24,831 nt of DNA, taken from the NCBI GenBank assembly GCA_049800095.1, contig JBARJD010000095.1, positions 1 through 24,831 of the forward strand, given 5' to 3'. This document shows, one piece after another, positions 14,997 through 22,702 of this stretch. Position 1 is the first letter of the stretch; each line of letters begins with the position of its first letter. Source of the stretch: JAKIWV01 sp049800095. GTDB taxonomy: Archaea; Thermoplasmatota; Thermoplasmata; Lutacidiplasmatales; UBA184. The notes beneath the pieces are model-generated. The model was not told the origin of the DNA, did not search any database, and worked only from the letters and a program-made list of their open reading frames with translations. A program made the position numbers and the translations under genes.

Positions 14997-15515
14997 TCAA
15001 GCGCCGCCCTGATAAGAGGGCCCCCGGTCCACGGGGGTCGGAAGCGGCAGTAGGTAGGCGGCGCTCGAGTATGGGGCCGGTGACGGCCGGAGAAGGTTCG
15101 AGCCCAGCACGAAGACGGCTCCCAGGGCGAAAAAGGCCAGCGAAACCAGCGGCCCGGCGATCACTAGGACGGCGTTGTTAGGGTCGATTTCCGGGACCGG
15201 GCACGGCGGGAAGTTGCAAGACCCTGGCCCCGTCGCGAACGACAACCACCCTGCGAGGGTGATGAAGAAACCGACCATCGAGATCAGGATCAAGACTGAA
15301 CCGGCCACCACTCCGAGCTCGAATCGGGACATCGGGCCGGGGGGAGAGACCGGAGTGGCTGATGGGGGCTGGTCACCGAGTCGCGGTCTTTCGTCGCCGA
15401 GCAGGCTCTCATCACCTGAAAGTGTCGGGGGTTCCTGCGAGCCGCCCATCTGCGCATAGAACGGTCTCGAATACGAGAACGCTCCGGGGTAGTAGGGGAA
15501 TCTCGAGTGACGCAT
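14997..15515 (-). CDS. Small membrane protein with Pro/Tyr-rich N-terminus and two or three helices
   Basis: Starting at ATG 15515 the product is 172 residues. A Pro/Tyr/Ser-rich hydrophilic N-terminus (to about residue 70) precedes a hydrophobic segment, FELGVVAGSVLILISMVGFFITLAGWLSFA. A short Cys-containing loop (SCNFPPCPVPE) follows, then a second hydrophobic stretch, AVLVIAGPLVSLAFFALGAVFVLGS. The C-terminus is again Pro/Ser/Tyr-rich. The two loop cysteines would face outside and could pair. The family is not recognised. The frame is open further upstream to GTG 15626, but that extension looks non-coding. A TATA-like TATAATT (15523-15529, minus) is only about 11 nt before ATG 15515, so translation might start later, for example at ATG 15449. 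It probably shares transcription with the DUF429 gene. Confidence 0.68.
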   Translation of the reverse strand: MRHSRFPYYPGAFSYSRPFYAQMGGSQEPPTLSGDESLLGDERPRLGDQPPSATPVSPPGPMSRFELGVVAGSVLILISMVGFFITLAGWLSFATGPGSCNFPPCPVPEIDPNNAVLVIAGPLVSLAFFALGAVFVLGSNLLRPSPAPYSSAAYLLPLPTPVDRGPSYQGGA

Positions 15516-15769
15516 AACTAGAATTATACAGCGCTCCGTCAGAGAATGGCCCGGCGCAGAGCGGGGCGGAATCCCAGTTTCTGCAGTATTCAGATAACTA
15601 AGTCCCGTAAGTAACGTATATTGCACTACTTAGATTAGTTAAGGCTCAAACACGGCCCCGGGGCCCGTAGAGAGCCTCCAGGGCCGATCCCGCGCGATCG
15701 AGGGCTGTACGGGCCGTTTCCGACGCCCTCCGTCAGGGAATTCCATGCTCGACTCGTACAGGGGGTGAA
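15516..15769. other. Intergenic region with a long imperfect hairpin downstream of vapBC
   Basis: No gene is supported here. GGCCCGTA (15662-15669) pairs exactly with TACGGGCC (15708-15715). Inside it AGCCT can pair with GGGCT, and CGATC with GATCG around CCGCGC, giving an imperfect hairpin of about 54 bases. On the minus strand it begins 55 bases after the vapC stop and may mark the 3' end of that transcript. TATA-like sequences on the minus strand, TATAATT near 15523-15529 and AATATACG near 15614-15621, probably serve the small membrane-protein gene. Confidence 0.4.
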
Positions 15770-16207
15770 TTACGACCTATCGTTACGTATCTGACGTTCC
15801 TTAGCTTTCCATCGTTCGATAGCGGTGATCTTGAGGCGGGTCGACGAAGCCGGTGGCATGCCGGCCTCGCTCGTGATCCATTCAGAGCACCCGTGCGCCT
15901 CCGCCGCGCCCAGGCACAGCCAAGTGCCCTCCGGGGCGGCCTGACGGGCCGAAGCGGCGATCGCGGCCGCCCGGCGGGTGCTCTCCTCATCGAGAGGCAG
16001 GACCGTGAGCTTCCGTCGCAGGCGCTCCAGCGTCTGCATTCTCCGCTCCTTCCCGGCGCTCTTGTCCCGCCGGCCGAGCAGCTCGATCTCGAAGAGATTC
16101 ACCTCGGTCGTCGCGAGCTCCTCCCCGGCGAGGGCCCGAACGAGTGCCCGGGCCTTCGGCGCCCCCTCGAGCAACGCCAACAGCACAGGAGTGTCGAGAC
16201 CCTTCAT
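15770..16207 (-). CDS. vapC: VapC-type PIN-domain toxin, possibly with an altered active site
   Basis: This 145-residue PIN-domain protein is encoded directly after a VapB-type antitoxin with an ATGA overlap (16204-16207). PIN landmarks are the first Asp D5 (MKGLDTPVLLALL), the second acid E40 in NLFE (37-40), the AAEAHGC helix (101-107) and ITSEAGM (111-117) with E114 in the place of the fourth acid. In active VapC toxins an Asp normally sits about six residues before the AAxAxxxGC segment; here that area reads GTWLCLGAA with no acid. Ribonuclease activity may therefore be weakened or lost, or my alignment is off by some residues. VapC toxins usually cut tRNA or rRNA and are held inactive by VapB. 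A longer reading to 16426 in this frame overlaps vapB and is not the start. Confidence 0.8.
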   Translation of the reverse strand: MKGLDTPVLLALLEGAPKARALVRALAGEELATTEVNLFEIELLGRRDKSAGKERRMQTLERLRRKLTVLPLDEESTRRAAAIAASARQAAPEGTWLCLGAAEAHGCSEWITSEAGMPPASSTRLKITAIERWKAKERQIRNDRS

Positions 16208-16410
16208 CGGCGGGATCCCCCACGACGTAGCGCCTTCCACTGACGTTGGGCCGCCCGCGCCGCGTGAGACCAGCTTCCCGCCAACTCCTCGAGGGGACCT
16301 CGCTGCTGGAGGAGCCGAACGAACAGTTTCGTGAAACTCTCGCCGGGGCGCTTCTCCCGTTCGAGGGCAAGGTACACGTCCTTCCGGACCGCGATGTTGT
16401 GCGAAGGCAT
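16204..16410 (-). CDS. vapB: VapB-type antitoxin (DUF217/COG1753-like)
   Basis: This 68-residue protein begins MPSHNIAVRKDVYLALEREK and continues with GESFTKLFVRLLQQR, the ribbon-helix-helix-like pattern of the archaeal VapB family. The last third (about 45-68) is basic and helical, as in the toxin-wrapping tail. Its stop overlaps the vapC ATG by ATGA, indicating coupled translation at a ratio favouring the antitoxin. ATG 16410 lies about 25 nt downstream of a TATA-like TAAT (minus, 16434-16437), so the transcript is probably leaderless. The palindrome ATGCATATGCAT (16409-16420) overlaps the start and is a natural operator for VapB or VapBC autoregulation. Confidence 0.85.
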   Translation of the reverse strand: MPSHNIAVRKDVYLALEREKRPGESFTKLFVRLLQQRGPLEELAGSWSHAARAAQRQWKALRRGGSRR

Positions 16411-16440
16411 GCATATGCATCTTCATATGTCGTATTAGTC
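16409..16440 (-). promoter_or_regulatory. vapBC promoter with operator-like palindrome
   Basis: The minus strand carries a TATA-like ACTAATACG (16431-16439), then TTCATATG-type sequence (palindromic core CATATG, 16424-16429), then the 12-bp perfect palindrome ATGCATATGCAT (16409-16420) covering the vapB start codon. Occupancy of the palindrome by the antitoxin complex would block initiation at the leaderless start. This is inferred from general VapBC autoregulation. Confidence 0.5.
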
Positions 16441-16495
16441 AGCTCGGGTCTATGGGGATCGAGTCCCCCTCGGACCGGACGAACCGGTTGGGCCG

Positions 16496-19495
16496 TCAGG
16501 CCGAACCACGGGCCAGCAGGCGGTCCCCGGGCGGGAGAGTCTGGCGGACGGCTCGCTGCCCTGCCGGGGTGATGGTGTAGGCGAGGACCCGTCGTGGCGA
16601 ATCTTCGTGCCGGACGGCGCGCCGCTGGACCCAGCCCCTCTGCTCGAGCCGTCTCAGCGCCTTCGCGAACCGACTGCGGGAGACGCCGATGGACCGCGCG
16701 ATTCCCTGTTGGGTGATCCCCGCCGGGCTCCCGGTGGCGCCCGACCGACCTCGGAGACCGGCGGCGATACAGCGGAGAACCAGGTCGGTGAGATGCGGCC
16801 CGGTCGGCCTGGCGGGAGTCCCAGGCTGTGCCGCCACCGGGGCCGGAACGGCCCCGTCGGCCGGCGTTTGACGGAAGGCGATCCCTCCCCAGTCGGTGTC
16901 TCTCCGCAGTCGGTGCACCCGCGCGACCTCCTGATACCGTTTCTCCCATCGGGCGGCCTCTCGGCGGGTGCCGTGCGCCCGCATCCATGCCGCGTACTCC
17001 GTTAGGCTACCGGCGAGATTCGGCCAATCCCGGATTCGGCTCGCACTCGCTATCGCCCGACGCAGGGCCCGCCGGCTGCTGACCGGGTTTCTCTCGAGCT
17101 CGTACGCTCGGGCGAGCACCCGGAACGTCTCCGGCTCGTAGGCAAAGTGGAGGACGCCGGCCGCCTCGATCAGCTCGGCGAGCTCGGCCCGCGCGGCGGG
17201 GGCCTCCCCGGTCTCCGCCCGCGCCCAAGCAAGCCCCACAGCGATCACCGGCCGGAACGGGTGCGCCGGGGCGGTCGCGAAGACGTCCCGGGCCTCCTTC
17301 AACGACCGTCGCGCTTCCTCCCACCGTCCATCGAAGAGGTGCACCGAACCCTCTAGGACGTGCACGTACCCGACCAGGTACTCGATGCCTAGTCGCGTGC
17401 CCACCCGGAGCGCCTGCGCCAGGTGCTCCCGACACGGACCGAAACGTCGCAGCGACATCTCGGCCGAAGCGAGTTCCGCCACCGCCTCCGCCTCGAGCGC
17501 CGGCAGGGCCAGTCGACGGTAGCTCCCCACCACCTGACGGAGGGTGCGCGACGACCGGGTGGCGTCTCGCCCGATCCGGTCGACGAAGGCCTGGCAGTGG
17601 GCGAGCGTGGCCCCCAGAGGGCCCTGGAGTACCCCGGCCCTCCTCGCCAGGCGACGGGCGCTCCGGAGAACGTGCCGAGCTTCGAGCAGCCGCCCCCCGT
17701 TCGAGATGGCGACGACGCCGTTTTCGTAGAGACGGCAACGCTCGAAGACGTAGCCGGAGGGGCCCAGCCGACGGATCAGGCCGCCGATCTCGCGCCAGGC
17801 CTCGGCGGGCGGCTTCCTCCAGACGGCTGTCAATCCGCGTACGTACGCGATGCGGAGCGCCAGCTCCGCGGATCGCTCGACCGCGCCTGACGGAAGCCCG
17901 CGCTCGAACTCCTCCAATCCGGCGATCAGCGGGCCGGCACCGTGGCGGGATCCCATCTCAAGCTTCCAAAGCGCCACGCGCCAGCGGGTCGCCTCCGGCA
18001 GGTCTCGCTCCTCCAGGTCCACGAGGAGCTTCTGGCCCACTTCGAACTCGAGCCGTTCCCGGAGCGTTTGGGCGACCTCCAGGTACACCTCGGTCAGCCT
18101 TCGGTCCGCTTCACCGCCTGGCGAGAGACTCCGGCCGACCCACCGTAAGAGGTCGGGGACCAACCGCGACTCCCAACCGGCGATCGCCAGTCGGACCCGC
18201 TCCCCGGTCGCGGAGACGGCGCCCTCCTCGTCCCCCAACGAGAGCCGGAGACGGATCAAGGTCAGCCGGTCGTCCGGACGATGTTCGCCCCACCACGACT
18301 CCAAGCGGCGCGCGGCGGTCGGGTCAAGTCGCACCGCGGCCGGGTCGGCCAGGCACTCCTGAAGGAGCGAGTGCTCGAACGCAAATCTTCCATGATGATG
18401 GGGGTCCGCCCGAATCGGCCAACCGTTGTCTGCCAACCGGTTCAAAAGGGCGAGCAGGTCGGCGGGGGGACGGTCCAAGGCCGACGCCAGCGGAGCGGTG
18501 TCGAATTCGACGCCGAGCAATGCCGCCAGTCGCACCGCCTCCCGGGCCGCTGGAGGAAGGTGGTCGTAGCGGTCGAGGATGAGCTGCCGAACGTTCACCG
18601 GTACTTCGGCCGGAGAGGAGGCCCCGGTCGGTGTCGATCCCGATTCCAGGTTCAGCCTCCAACCGGCCCGTGTCCCGACGATCTCTCCCTCGGCGATGAG
18701 CTGCGCGACGGTCTCCACGAGAAAGTACGGGTTCCCGCCGACCCGTCGGACGAGGCGCTCGACTCGGTCGTCCGAGCCGAGGCGCTCGGTCGGCTCCCCC
18801 AGGTACGCGGCCAGCAGCGCGAGTCGCTCGAGCTCGTCCAGCGGTTCGAGTTCGATGGTCCGGATGAACCCGGCTCGCTGGGCGGCCGCTAAGGCCGCCG
18901 CCGCCCCGCTCGGGGCGCCTTCGCCGTCCTCCCGGAAGCCGGCCGCTACTACGACCCGCTCGCGCGTGACGAGACGGGCCAGCAACGCGACCATGCGGAC
19001 GGATTCGGCATCCGCGTCGTTGAGGTCGTCGATCAGAAGCAGCAGCGGCTGACGTTCCGCGGCCCGTTCGATGGCGTCCGTGAGGGCCAGGAAGCGATGG
19101 GCGACCGACCTCGACGTGGCACGTGGGCGCGGGAGCCTCCCGTCATCGAGACGCCGAAGGATCTGGCCGAAGGGGAAGAGCGCCGCGGCCGAGTGGGGCA
19201 GAGAGTACCCCCAAAGGACCCGGAATCCTCGGCCGCCCGCCAATCGCTCGACCTCTCGCAAGAGGCGCGACTTTCCAATGCCCGCGGGGCCGGTGAACAC
19301 CCACGTGCTGCCGGTGCCTCCACGGGCCTCCAGTAACGCGCGGTCGAGGCGAGCGAGAGCCTCTCTGCGGCCGATGCACGGAAGGTCCTGCGGATGCAGC
19401 AGCTTTGGAATCGACGGGGAAGGGGACCGCCGTTCGAGGGCGGACGTGGACGGTGAGGACTCCAATGTTAACCCGGCCCGGAGTTCGTCAGTCAT
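16496..19495 (-). CDS. STAND ATPase-TPR-wHTH regulator (C-terminal winged helix)
   Basis: The 999-residue product starts with a short Ser/Pro-rich leader, then CIGRREALARLDRAL (40-54), Walker A GPAGIGKS (69-76) and Walker B LLLLIDD (151-157): an AAA_16/STAND ATPase up to about residue 330. A helical TPR-like region follows to about 880. The last 100 residues form a winged helix with GITQQGIARSIGVSRSRFAK (928-947) and a wing ending VLAYTITPAG. The placement resembles MalT/LuxR-type ATPases with DNA-binding at the C-terminus, but the HTH is MarR-like rather than LuxR-like. The frame is open upstream to 20002, but that part is antisense to the secreted-protein gene. ATG 19495 is chosen because TATA-like TTATT (19555-19559, minus) predicts transcription from about 19531. 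The cytoplasmic protein is a likely transcription regulator; targets are unknown. Confidence 0.88.
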   Translation of the reverse strand: MTDELRAGLTLESSPSTSALERRSPSPSIPKLLHPQDLPCIGRREALARLDRALLEARGGTGSTWVFTGPAGIGKSRLLREVERLAGGRGFRVLWGYSLPHSAAALFPFGQILRRLDDGRLPRPRATSRSVAHRFLALTDAIERAAERQPLLLLIDDLNDADAESVRMVALLARLVTRERVVVAAGFREDGEGAPSGAAAALAAAQRAGFIRTIELEPLDELERLALLAAYLGEPTERLGSDDRVERLVRRVGGNPYFLVETVAQLIAEGEIVGTRAGWRLNLESGSTPTGASSPAEVPVNVRQLILDRYDHLPPAAREAVRLAALLGVEFDTAPLASALDRPPADLLALLNRLADNGWPIRADPHHHGRFAFEHSLLQECLADPAAVRLDPTAARRLESWWGEHRPDDRLTLIRLRLSLGDEEGAVSATGERVRLAIAGWESRLVPDLLRWVGRSLSPGGEADRRLTEVYLEVAQTLRERLEFEVGQKLLVDLEERDLPEATRWRVALWKLEMGSRHGAGPLIAGLEEFERGLPSGAVERSAELALRIAYVRGLTAVWRKPPAEAWREIGGLIRRLGPSGYVFERCRLYENGVVAISNGGRLLEARHVLRSARRLARRAGVLQGPLGATLAHCQAFVDRIGRDATRSSRTLRQVVGSYRRLALPALEAEAVAELASAEMSLRRFGPCREHLAQALRVGTRLGIEYLVGYVHVLEGSVHLFDGRWEEARRSLKEARDVFATAPAHPFRPVIAVGLAWARAETGEAPAARAELAELIEAAGVLHFAYEPETFRVLARAYELERNPVSSRRALRRAIASASRIRDWPNLAGSLTEYAAWMRAHGTRREAARWEKRYQEVARVHRLRRDTDWGGIAFRQTPADGAVPAPVAAQPGTPARPTGPHLTDLVLRCIAAGLRGRSGATGSPAGITQQGIARSIGVSRSRFAKALRRLEQRGWVQRRAVRHEDSPRRVLAYTITPAGQRAVRQTLPPGDRLLARGSA

Positions 19496-19583
19496 CGCGG
19501 TAGTTTCCCCCCCGTCCCCGGGCTCGGGACGAGGGCGCACCTGTGCGCGTCGGGAATAACTCCCGGCTTTTGCTCTTGCCGCT
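19496..19583. promoter_or_regulatory. Overlapping divergent promoters centred on one TATA element
   Basis: The sequence CGGGA-ATAAC-TCCCG (19551-19565) is an inverted repeat with an AT core. Read on the plus strand, AATAAC is centred about 26 nt before GTG 19584 (secreted protein, leaderless). Read on the minus strand, TTATT predicts a start near 19531 and a leader of about 36 nt before ATG 19495. The same element may therefore serve both directions, so the two promoters should compete. This is inferred from spacing. Confidence 0.5.
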
Positions 19584-22500
19584 GTGGCGCCATCGACCGA
19601 CCCCATCGGTGACGGTCTGTCCTGCGAAACCTCCGAGACCTGTCCGCACCCGTCTGCCAGCGCCCCAAGTAGCGGGACGCCCGAAAGGCTCGACCGGGAA
19701 GTTCCCCCCCGTCGAAACCGCTGGCGACCGGGGCCCTGGACCTTCGTCATCGCGATCGCGGCCGTCTTCCTCATGGTGGCCTCGGCGACGGCGAGCCCGG
19801 CCGCGTCGCCCAGCGCGGCGTCCCCGTCGTCTGGGGGCCACTTGGGCACCGCTTGTATCCCGTGCCCGTACGACAACAACGAGTGCGTCCCGCTCGCCGA
19901 CTGCGTGCCGCCGGGGTCGGACTGCAAACCGTTCTCGGTCACGATTACCAGCGCCACGGTGAACGCCGAGGGAACGTCGATCGAGGCGTTCTGGTCGTCC
20001 ACCGGGTACTACGCTACCACCTACACGTTCGAGTACGGACTCGAGGGAGGGACGCTCACGACGGTGAGCACCGGTTCGGGCACTAGTTATACGATAGGCA
20101 CCAGCCAGGGCCAAACCTACGAGCTCATTGTCGGCGCCAAGATGACCTGTCCGTCCGGGACAGTGTACACCGCGTCGGCCTCCCGCGACGTGTCAACCAC
20201 CTGGACCTGGACCGTCAGTGGCGTGGTCGATATGGCCACCCCCTCCGGCGTGTCCAAGAACACCCCCGTGTACGGCGCCGAAGTCTACGTTCAAGGCATT
20301 TCCTCGCCCTCGGTCGTGGGTTCGACCGGGAGCTACTCCTTTACGATCACCAACAGCGCGAGCAGCGTCACCGTATGTGCCGACGCGCCAGGTTACCGAT
20401 CGAATCAAGTCGGGGTCGCGAATCCCAACTTCGCGCAGTGCAACAGTCCCGTGAGCGTTTCCGGCGGGGCAACGACGACCGACAACCTGCTCCTCCAGCT
20501 CAACACGACGCTCGCCCAGGAACCGGAGTCGATCTACGTCGCGTCGGCCCCGTGCTTCCAGCCGGTACAAGCCGGGTGCAAGTCGTCGACGGGCATGTCG
20601 TTCTCCTCGCTGGTCTCAACAAGCGGAATGGTCACGGACCAGGCGTCGCAAGTGACCCAGTCGACGCAATCGGTCCTCTCCAGCCAGCCGTTGCCGCCCG
20701 GATGCACCGCCGCTTCCACGTGCGACCTGATCTCGTTCAGCGGCACCACCGATATCGGCGTCGAGGGGTACACGTACTGGGAGGTGCTCCCCCTCAGCTA
20801 TTACGGAAGTGGCACGACCGGCCTTCCGCTCTCGGGGCCCATGCAGCTCTCCTACTATGTCTGGGAAGAGGGCGACTACGGTCACGTGGCCATGGACGCC
20901 CTCTTCAGCGGCGGCCAGGATCTCCACACCATCACGAACAATCTGGGCACCCACGTGCTCGACGACCACGGAAACTGGATCGCCCCATCGTATCAATTCC
21001 TCCCCCAGGGCCAGTGGGTGCCGGTGATCGTCGACCTGAGCGAGATCACCGATCAGACGATCGAGTACCTCTCGGTGGGGATGGACGATGGTGGGAACGG
21101 TCTCGGGGCGTTCCAAGCGTACTTCGCGGACATCCGACTGGAGGCCTCCCAGCAGCCGTCCTCGCTCGTCAACAGTGACTTCATGCAAGGGGGCCTTTAC
21201 GGATGGACCACGGGCGGCACGACCCTGCCCGTCTCCTCGTCCCTCGGCATGGAAACCGGCGGCTCACTCCGCTCGGTCCTCGTCGGGGACACGAGCGGGA
21301 GCAGTACGGCGCAGACCAGCACCCTCGAGCAGGAGTTCGAGGTGCCCAACTCGGTGTCCAGCGACTCGGTCTGCCTGTACTACATGGCCTTCACCAACGA
21401 CCCCACCCCGGCCAACGGGAACCAGCGGGTCTACATCCAGGACCTGACCACTGGCGCGATCGTGAACATCGTGGGATACGCCGGCTCCCCCGCGCAGACG
21501 GTCAGCGGATGGAACCAGATGTGCGTCTACATCATGAACGGGGACAACGACATCCGGGGAGACATGGTCTGGTTCGTTCTGTCCACGAGCCAGGCCGGCG
21601 ACGGCTACGTGAGTTACATGTATGTCACGGGGATCTTCTTCACGCCGGACAACCTGGGCTGGTTGGACAGTCCGGTCTCTTCGTCCAGCAACAACTACGG
21701 CTACAACGGCGTGGACGTGTCCCCCCTCGATGAGGGGGACCTCTCGTTCCCGGCCGCAAGCTTCCCCTACGACTCGGGCGTCCAGTATCTGACCCCGTTC
21801 GCCCAGGCGGGGTACGCCTCCGGAACCTACCAGCCTGCCGGCAGCAGCGGCATGACCTGGACCGGCGGCCTGCTCGCCGGGATTGACCTCATCAAGTTCA
21901 CCCGGGGGGCCAGCTACACCGATGACGCGCTCCAGTTCACCGTCAGCGCCGTAGCGGCCGTGGGTCATGGCAGCGGGACCAATGCCACCTGCACGACGTG
22001 GACTTGGAATTCCAAGGACCAGCCGTGCCTGTACGTCGACCTTATCCGGTTGGGGATCGGGTTCATCTGCACCTCCGGATGCGGCAGCGGCACCACCGCT
22101 GCCGGGCTGCAAACTTCCTCCCAAAACGTCGGGGGAGGCACGACCGCATGGAACCTTGCTCCCACCTGCCAGTGCACCACCGGGGGCGACAACGACCTCA
22201 GCGGGTTCTTGGACGCCCTCGGAGCGGCGGTGGGCGTTGCCGGCATCGTGATCGGCGCCCCCGAAACCGGTGGGGCCGATCTCGCCCTGCTACCGGCGGT
22301 CCTCGGCGTCGCCGGCGTCGGCATCGACGGCGCCGGCCTCTATCTCGACATGCAGCCACCGACCGCGGGTCTGCCCGATAGCGGATTGAGCTGCACCAGC
22401 GCGATCGCCTCCACGTGCGTCTCCTTCGGTTGGGGCACGACGAACAGCTCGGGGGGACCGTCCGACGGCGGGGCCACGATGGGAGGCACGGTGTACTCCC

Positions 22501-22649
22501 CCTACACCGGCTCCGGTTCGACATACGACGTCGTGGTGATCGCCCAACTGCAGGTCGGCGAAATCTCTCTCGACATCGATGACGGAGACAACACGTTGAA
22601 CTACGCGCAGGTCAACGAAGTCTACCTCGTGAACGTGAACACAGCCTAG
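19584..22649 (+). CDS. Very large secreted or surface beta-rich protein
   Basis: This 1,021-residue protein has a long, Pro/Arg-rich n-region (about 1-50), then a hydrophobic segment WTFVIAIAAVFLMVASATASP (about 51-71), which looks like a signal peptide or N-terminal anchor. A Cys-rich patch follows (CIPCPYDNNECVPLADC, 90-106). Next are probable Ig/FN3-like strands (about 117-190) and a carboxypeptidase-regulatory-like segment, VSGVVDMATPSG to CADAPGYRS (about 212-273). Two long beta-sandwich-like regions, with text such as QAYFADIRLE and VYIQDLTTG, resemble carbohydrate-binding jelly rolls. Around 865-925 there is a Gly/Ala-rich hydrophobic stretch (GAAVGVAGIVIGAPETGG, then LLPAVLGVAGVGIDG). 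Ser/Thr/Gly/Tyr richness and many Cys fit an extracellular protein. There is no C-terminal anchor. GTG 19584 is supported by AATAAC about 26 nt upstream. The exact role is unknown; adhesin or S-layer-associated protein is plausible. Confidence 0.82.
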   Translation: MAPSTDPIGDGLSCETSETCPHPSASAPSSGTPERLDREVPPRRNRWRPGPWTFVIAIAAVFLMVASATASPAASPSAASPSSGGHLGTACIPCPYDNNECVPLADCVPPGSDCKPFSVTITSATVNAEGTSIEAFWSSTGYYATTYTFEYGLEGGTLTTVSTGSGTSYTIGTSQGQTYELIVGAKMTCPSGTVYTASASRDVSTTWTWTVSGVVDMATPSGVSKNTPVYGAEVYVQGISSPSVVGSTGSYSFTITNSASSVTVCADAPGYRSNQVGVANPNFAQCNSPVSVSGGATTTDNLLLQLNTTLAQEPESIYVASAPCFQPVQAGCKSSTGMSFSSLVSTSGMVTDQASQVTQSTQSVLSSQPLPPGCTAASTCDLISFSGTTDIGVEGYTYWEVLPLSYYGSGTTGLPLSGPMQLSYYVWEEGDYGHVAMDALFSGGQDLHTITNNLGTHVLDDHGNWIAPSYQFLPQGQWVPVIVDLSEITDQTIEYLSVGMDDGGNGLGAFQAYFADIRLEASQQPSSLVNSDFMQGGLYGWTTGGTTLPVSSSLGMETGGSLRSVLVGDTSGSSTAQTSTLEQEFEVPNSVSSDSVCLYYMAFTNDPTPANGNQRVYIQDLTTGAIVNIVGYAGSPAQTVSGWNQMCVYIMNGDNDIRGDMVWFVLSTSQAGDGYVSYMYVTGIFFTPDNLGWLDSPVSSSSNNYGYNGVDVSPLDEGDLSFPAASFPYDSGVQYLTPFAQAGYASGTYQPAGSSGMTWTGGLLAGIDLIKFTRGASYTDDALQFTVSAVAAVGHGSGTNATCTTWTWNSKDQPCLYVDLIRLGIGFICTSGCGSGTTAAGLQTSSQNVGGGTTAWNLAPTCQCTTGGDNDLSGFLDALGAAVGVAGIVIGAPETGGADLALLPAVLGVAGVGIDGAGLYLDMQPPTAGLPDSGLSCTSAIASTCVSFGWGTTNSSGGPSDGGATMGGTVYSPYTGSGSTYDVVVIAQLQVGEISLDIDDGDNTLNYAQVNEVYLVNVNTA

Positions 22650-22702
22650 GCCGTGGCGGTCGGCCCGGGCGTTCCCCGCGCACGCGGTTTCAGGCGCCCC
22701 GG

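Noticed and set aside
16454..16468. Short hairpin GGGGA-5-TCCCC downstream of the ATPase-wHTH gene
   Set aside because: Only five base pairs with no T-run; too weak to call a terminator.
15987..16988. 333-codon minus-strand frame across vapBC and the ATPase gene end
   Set aside because: It is out of frame with VapB, VapC and the wHTH, and its sequence is low-complexity Arg/Gly/Ala.
19496..20002. N-terminal extension of the 16496 ATPase gene to 20002
   Set aside because: It is antisense to the start of the secreted-protein gene and protein-unlike, and the promoter and ATG at 19495 fit better.
20375..22381. Several plus-strand frames within the secreted-protein gene and minus-strand frames opposite it (for example 21264-22124)
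   Set aside because: They are shadows of the large open frame, Arg/His-rich and without motifs.
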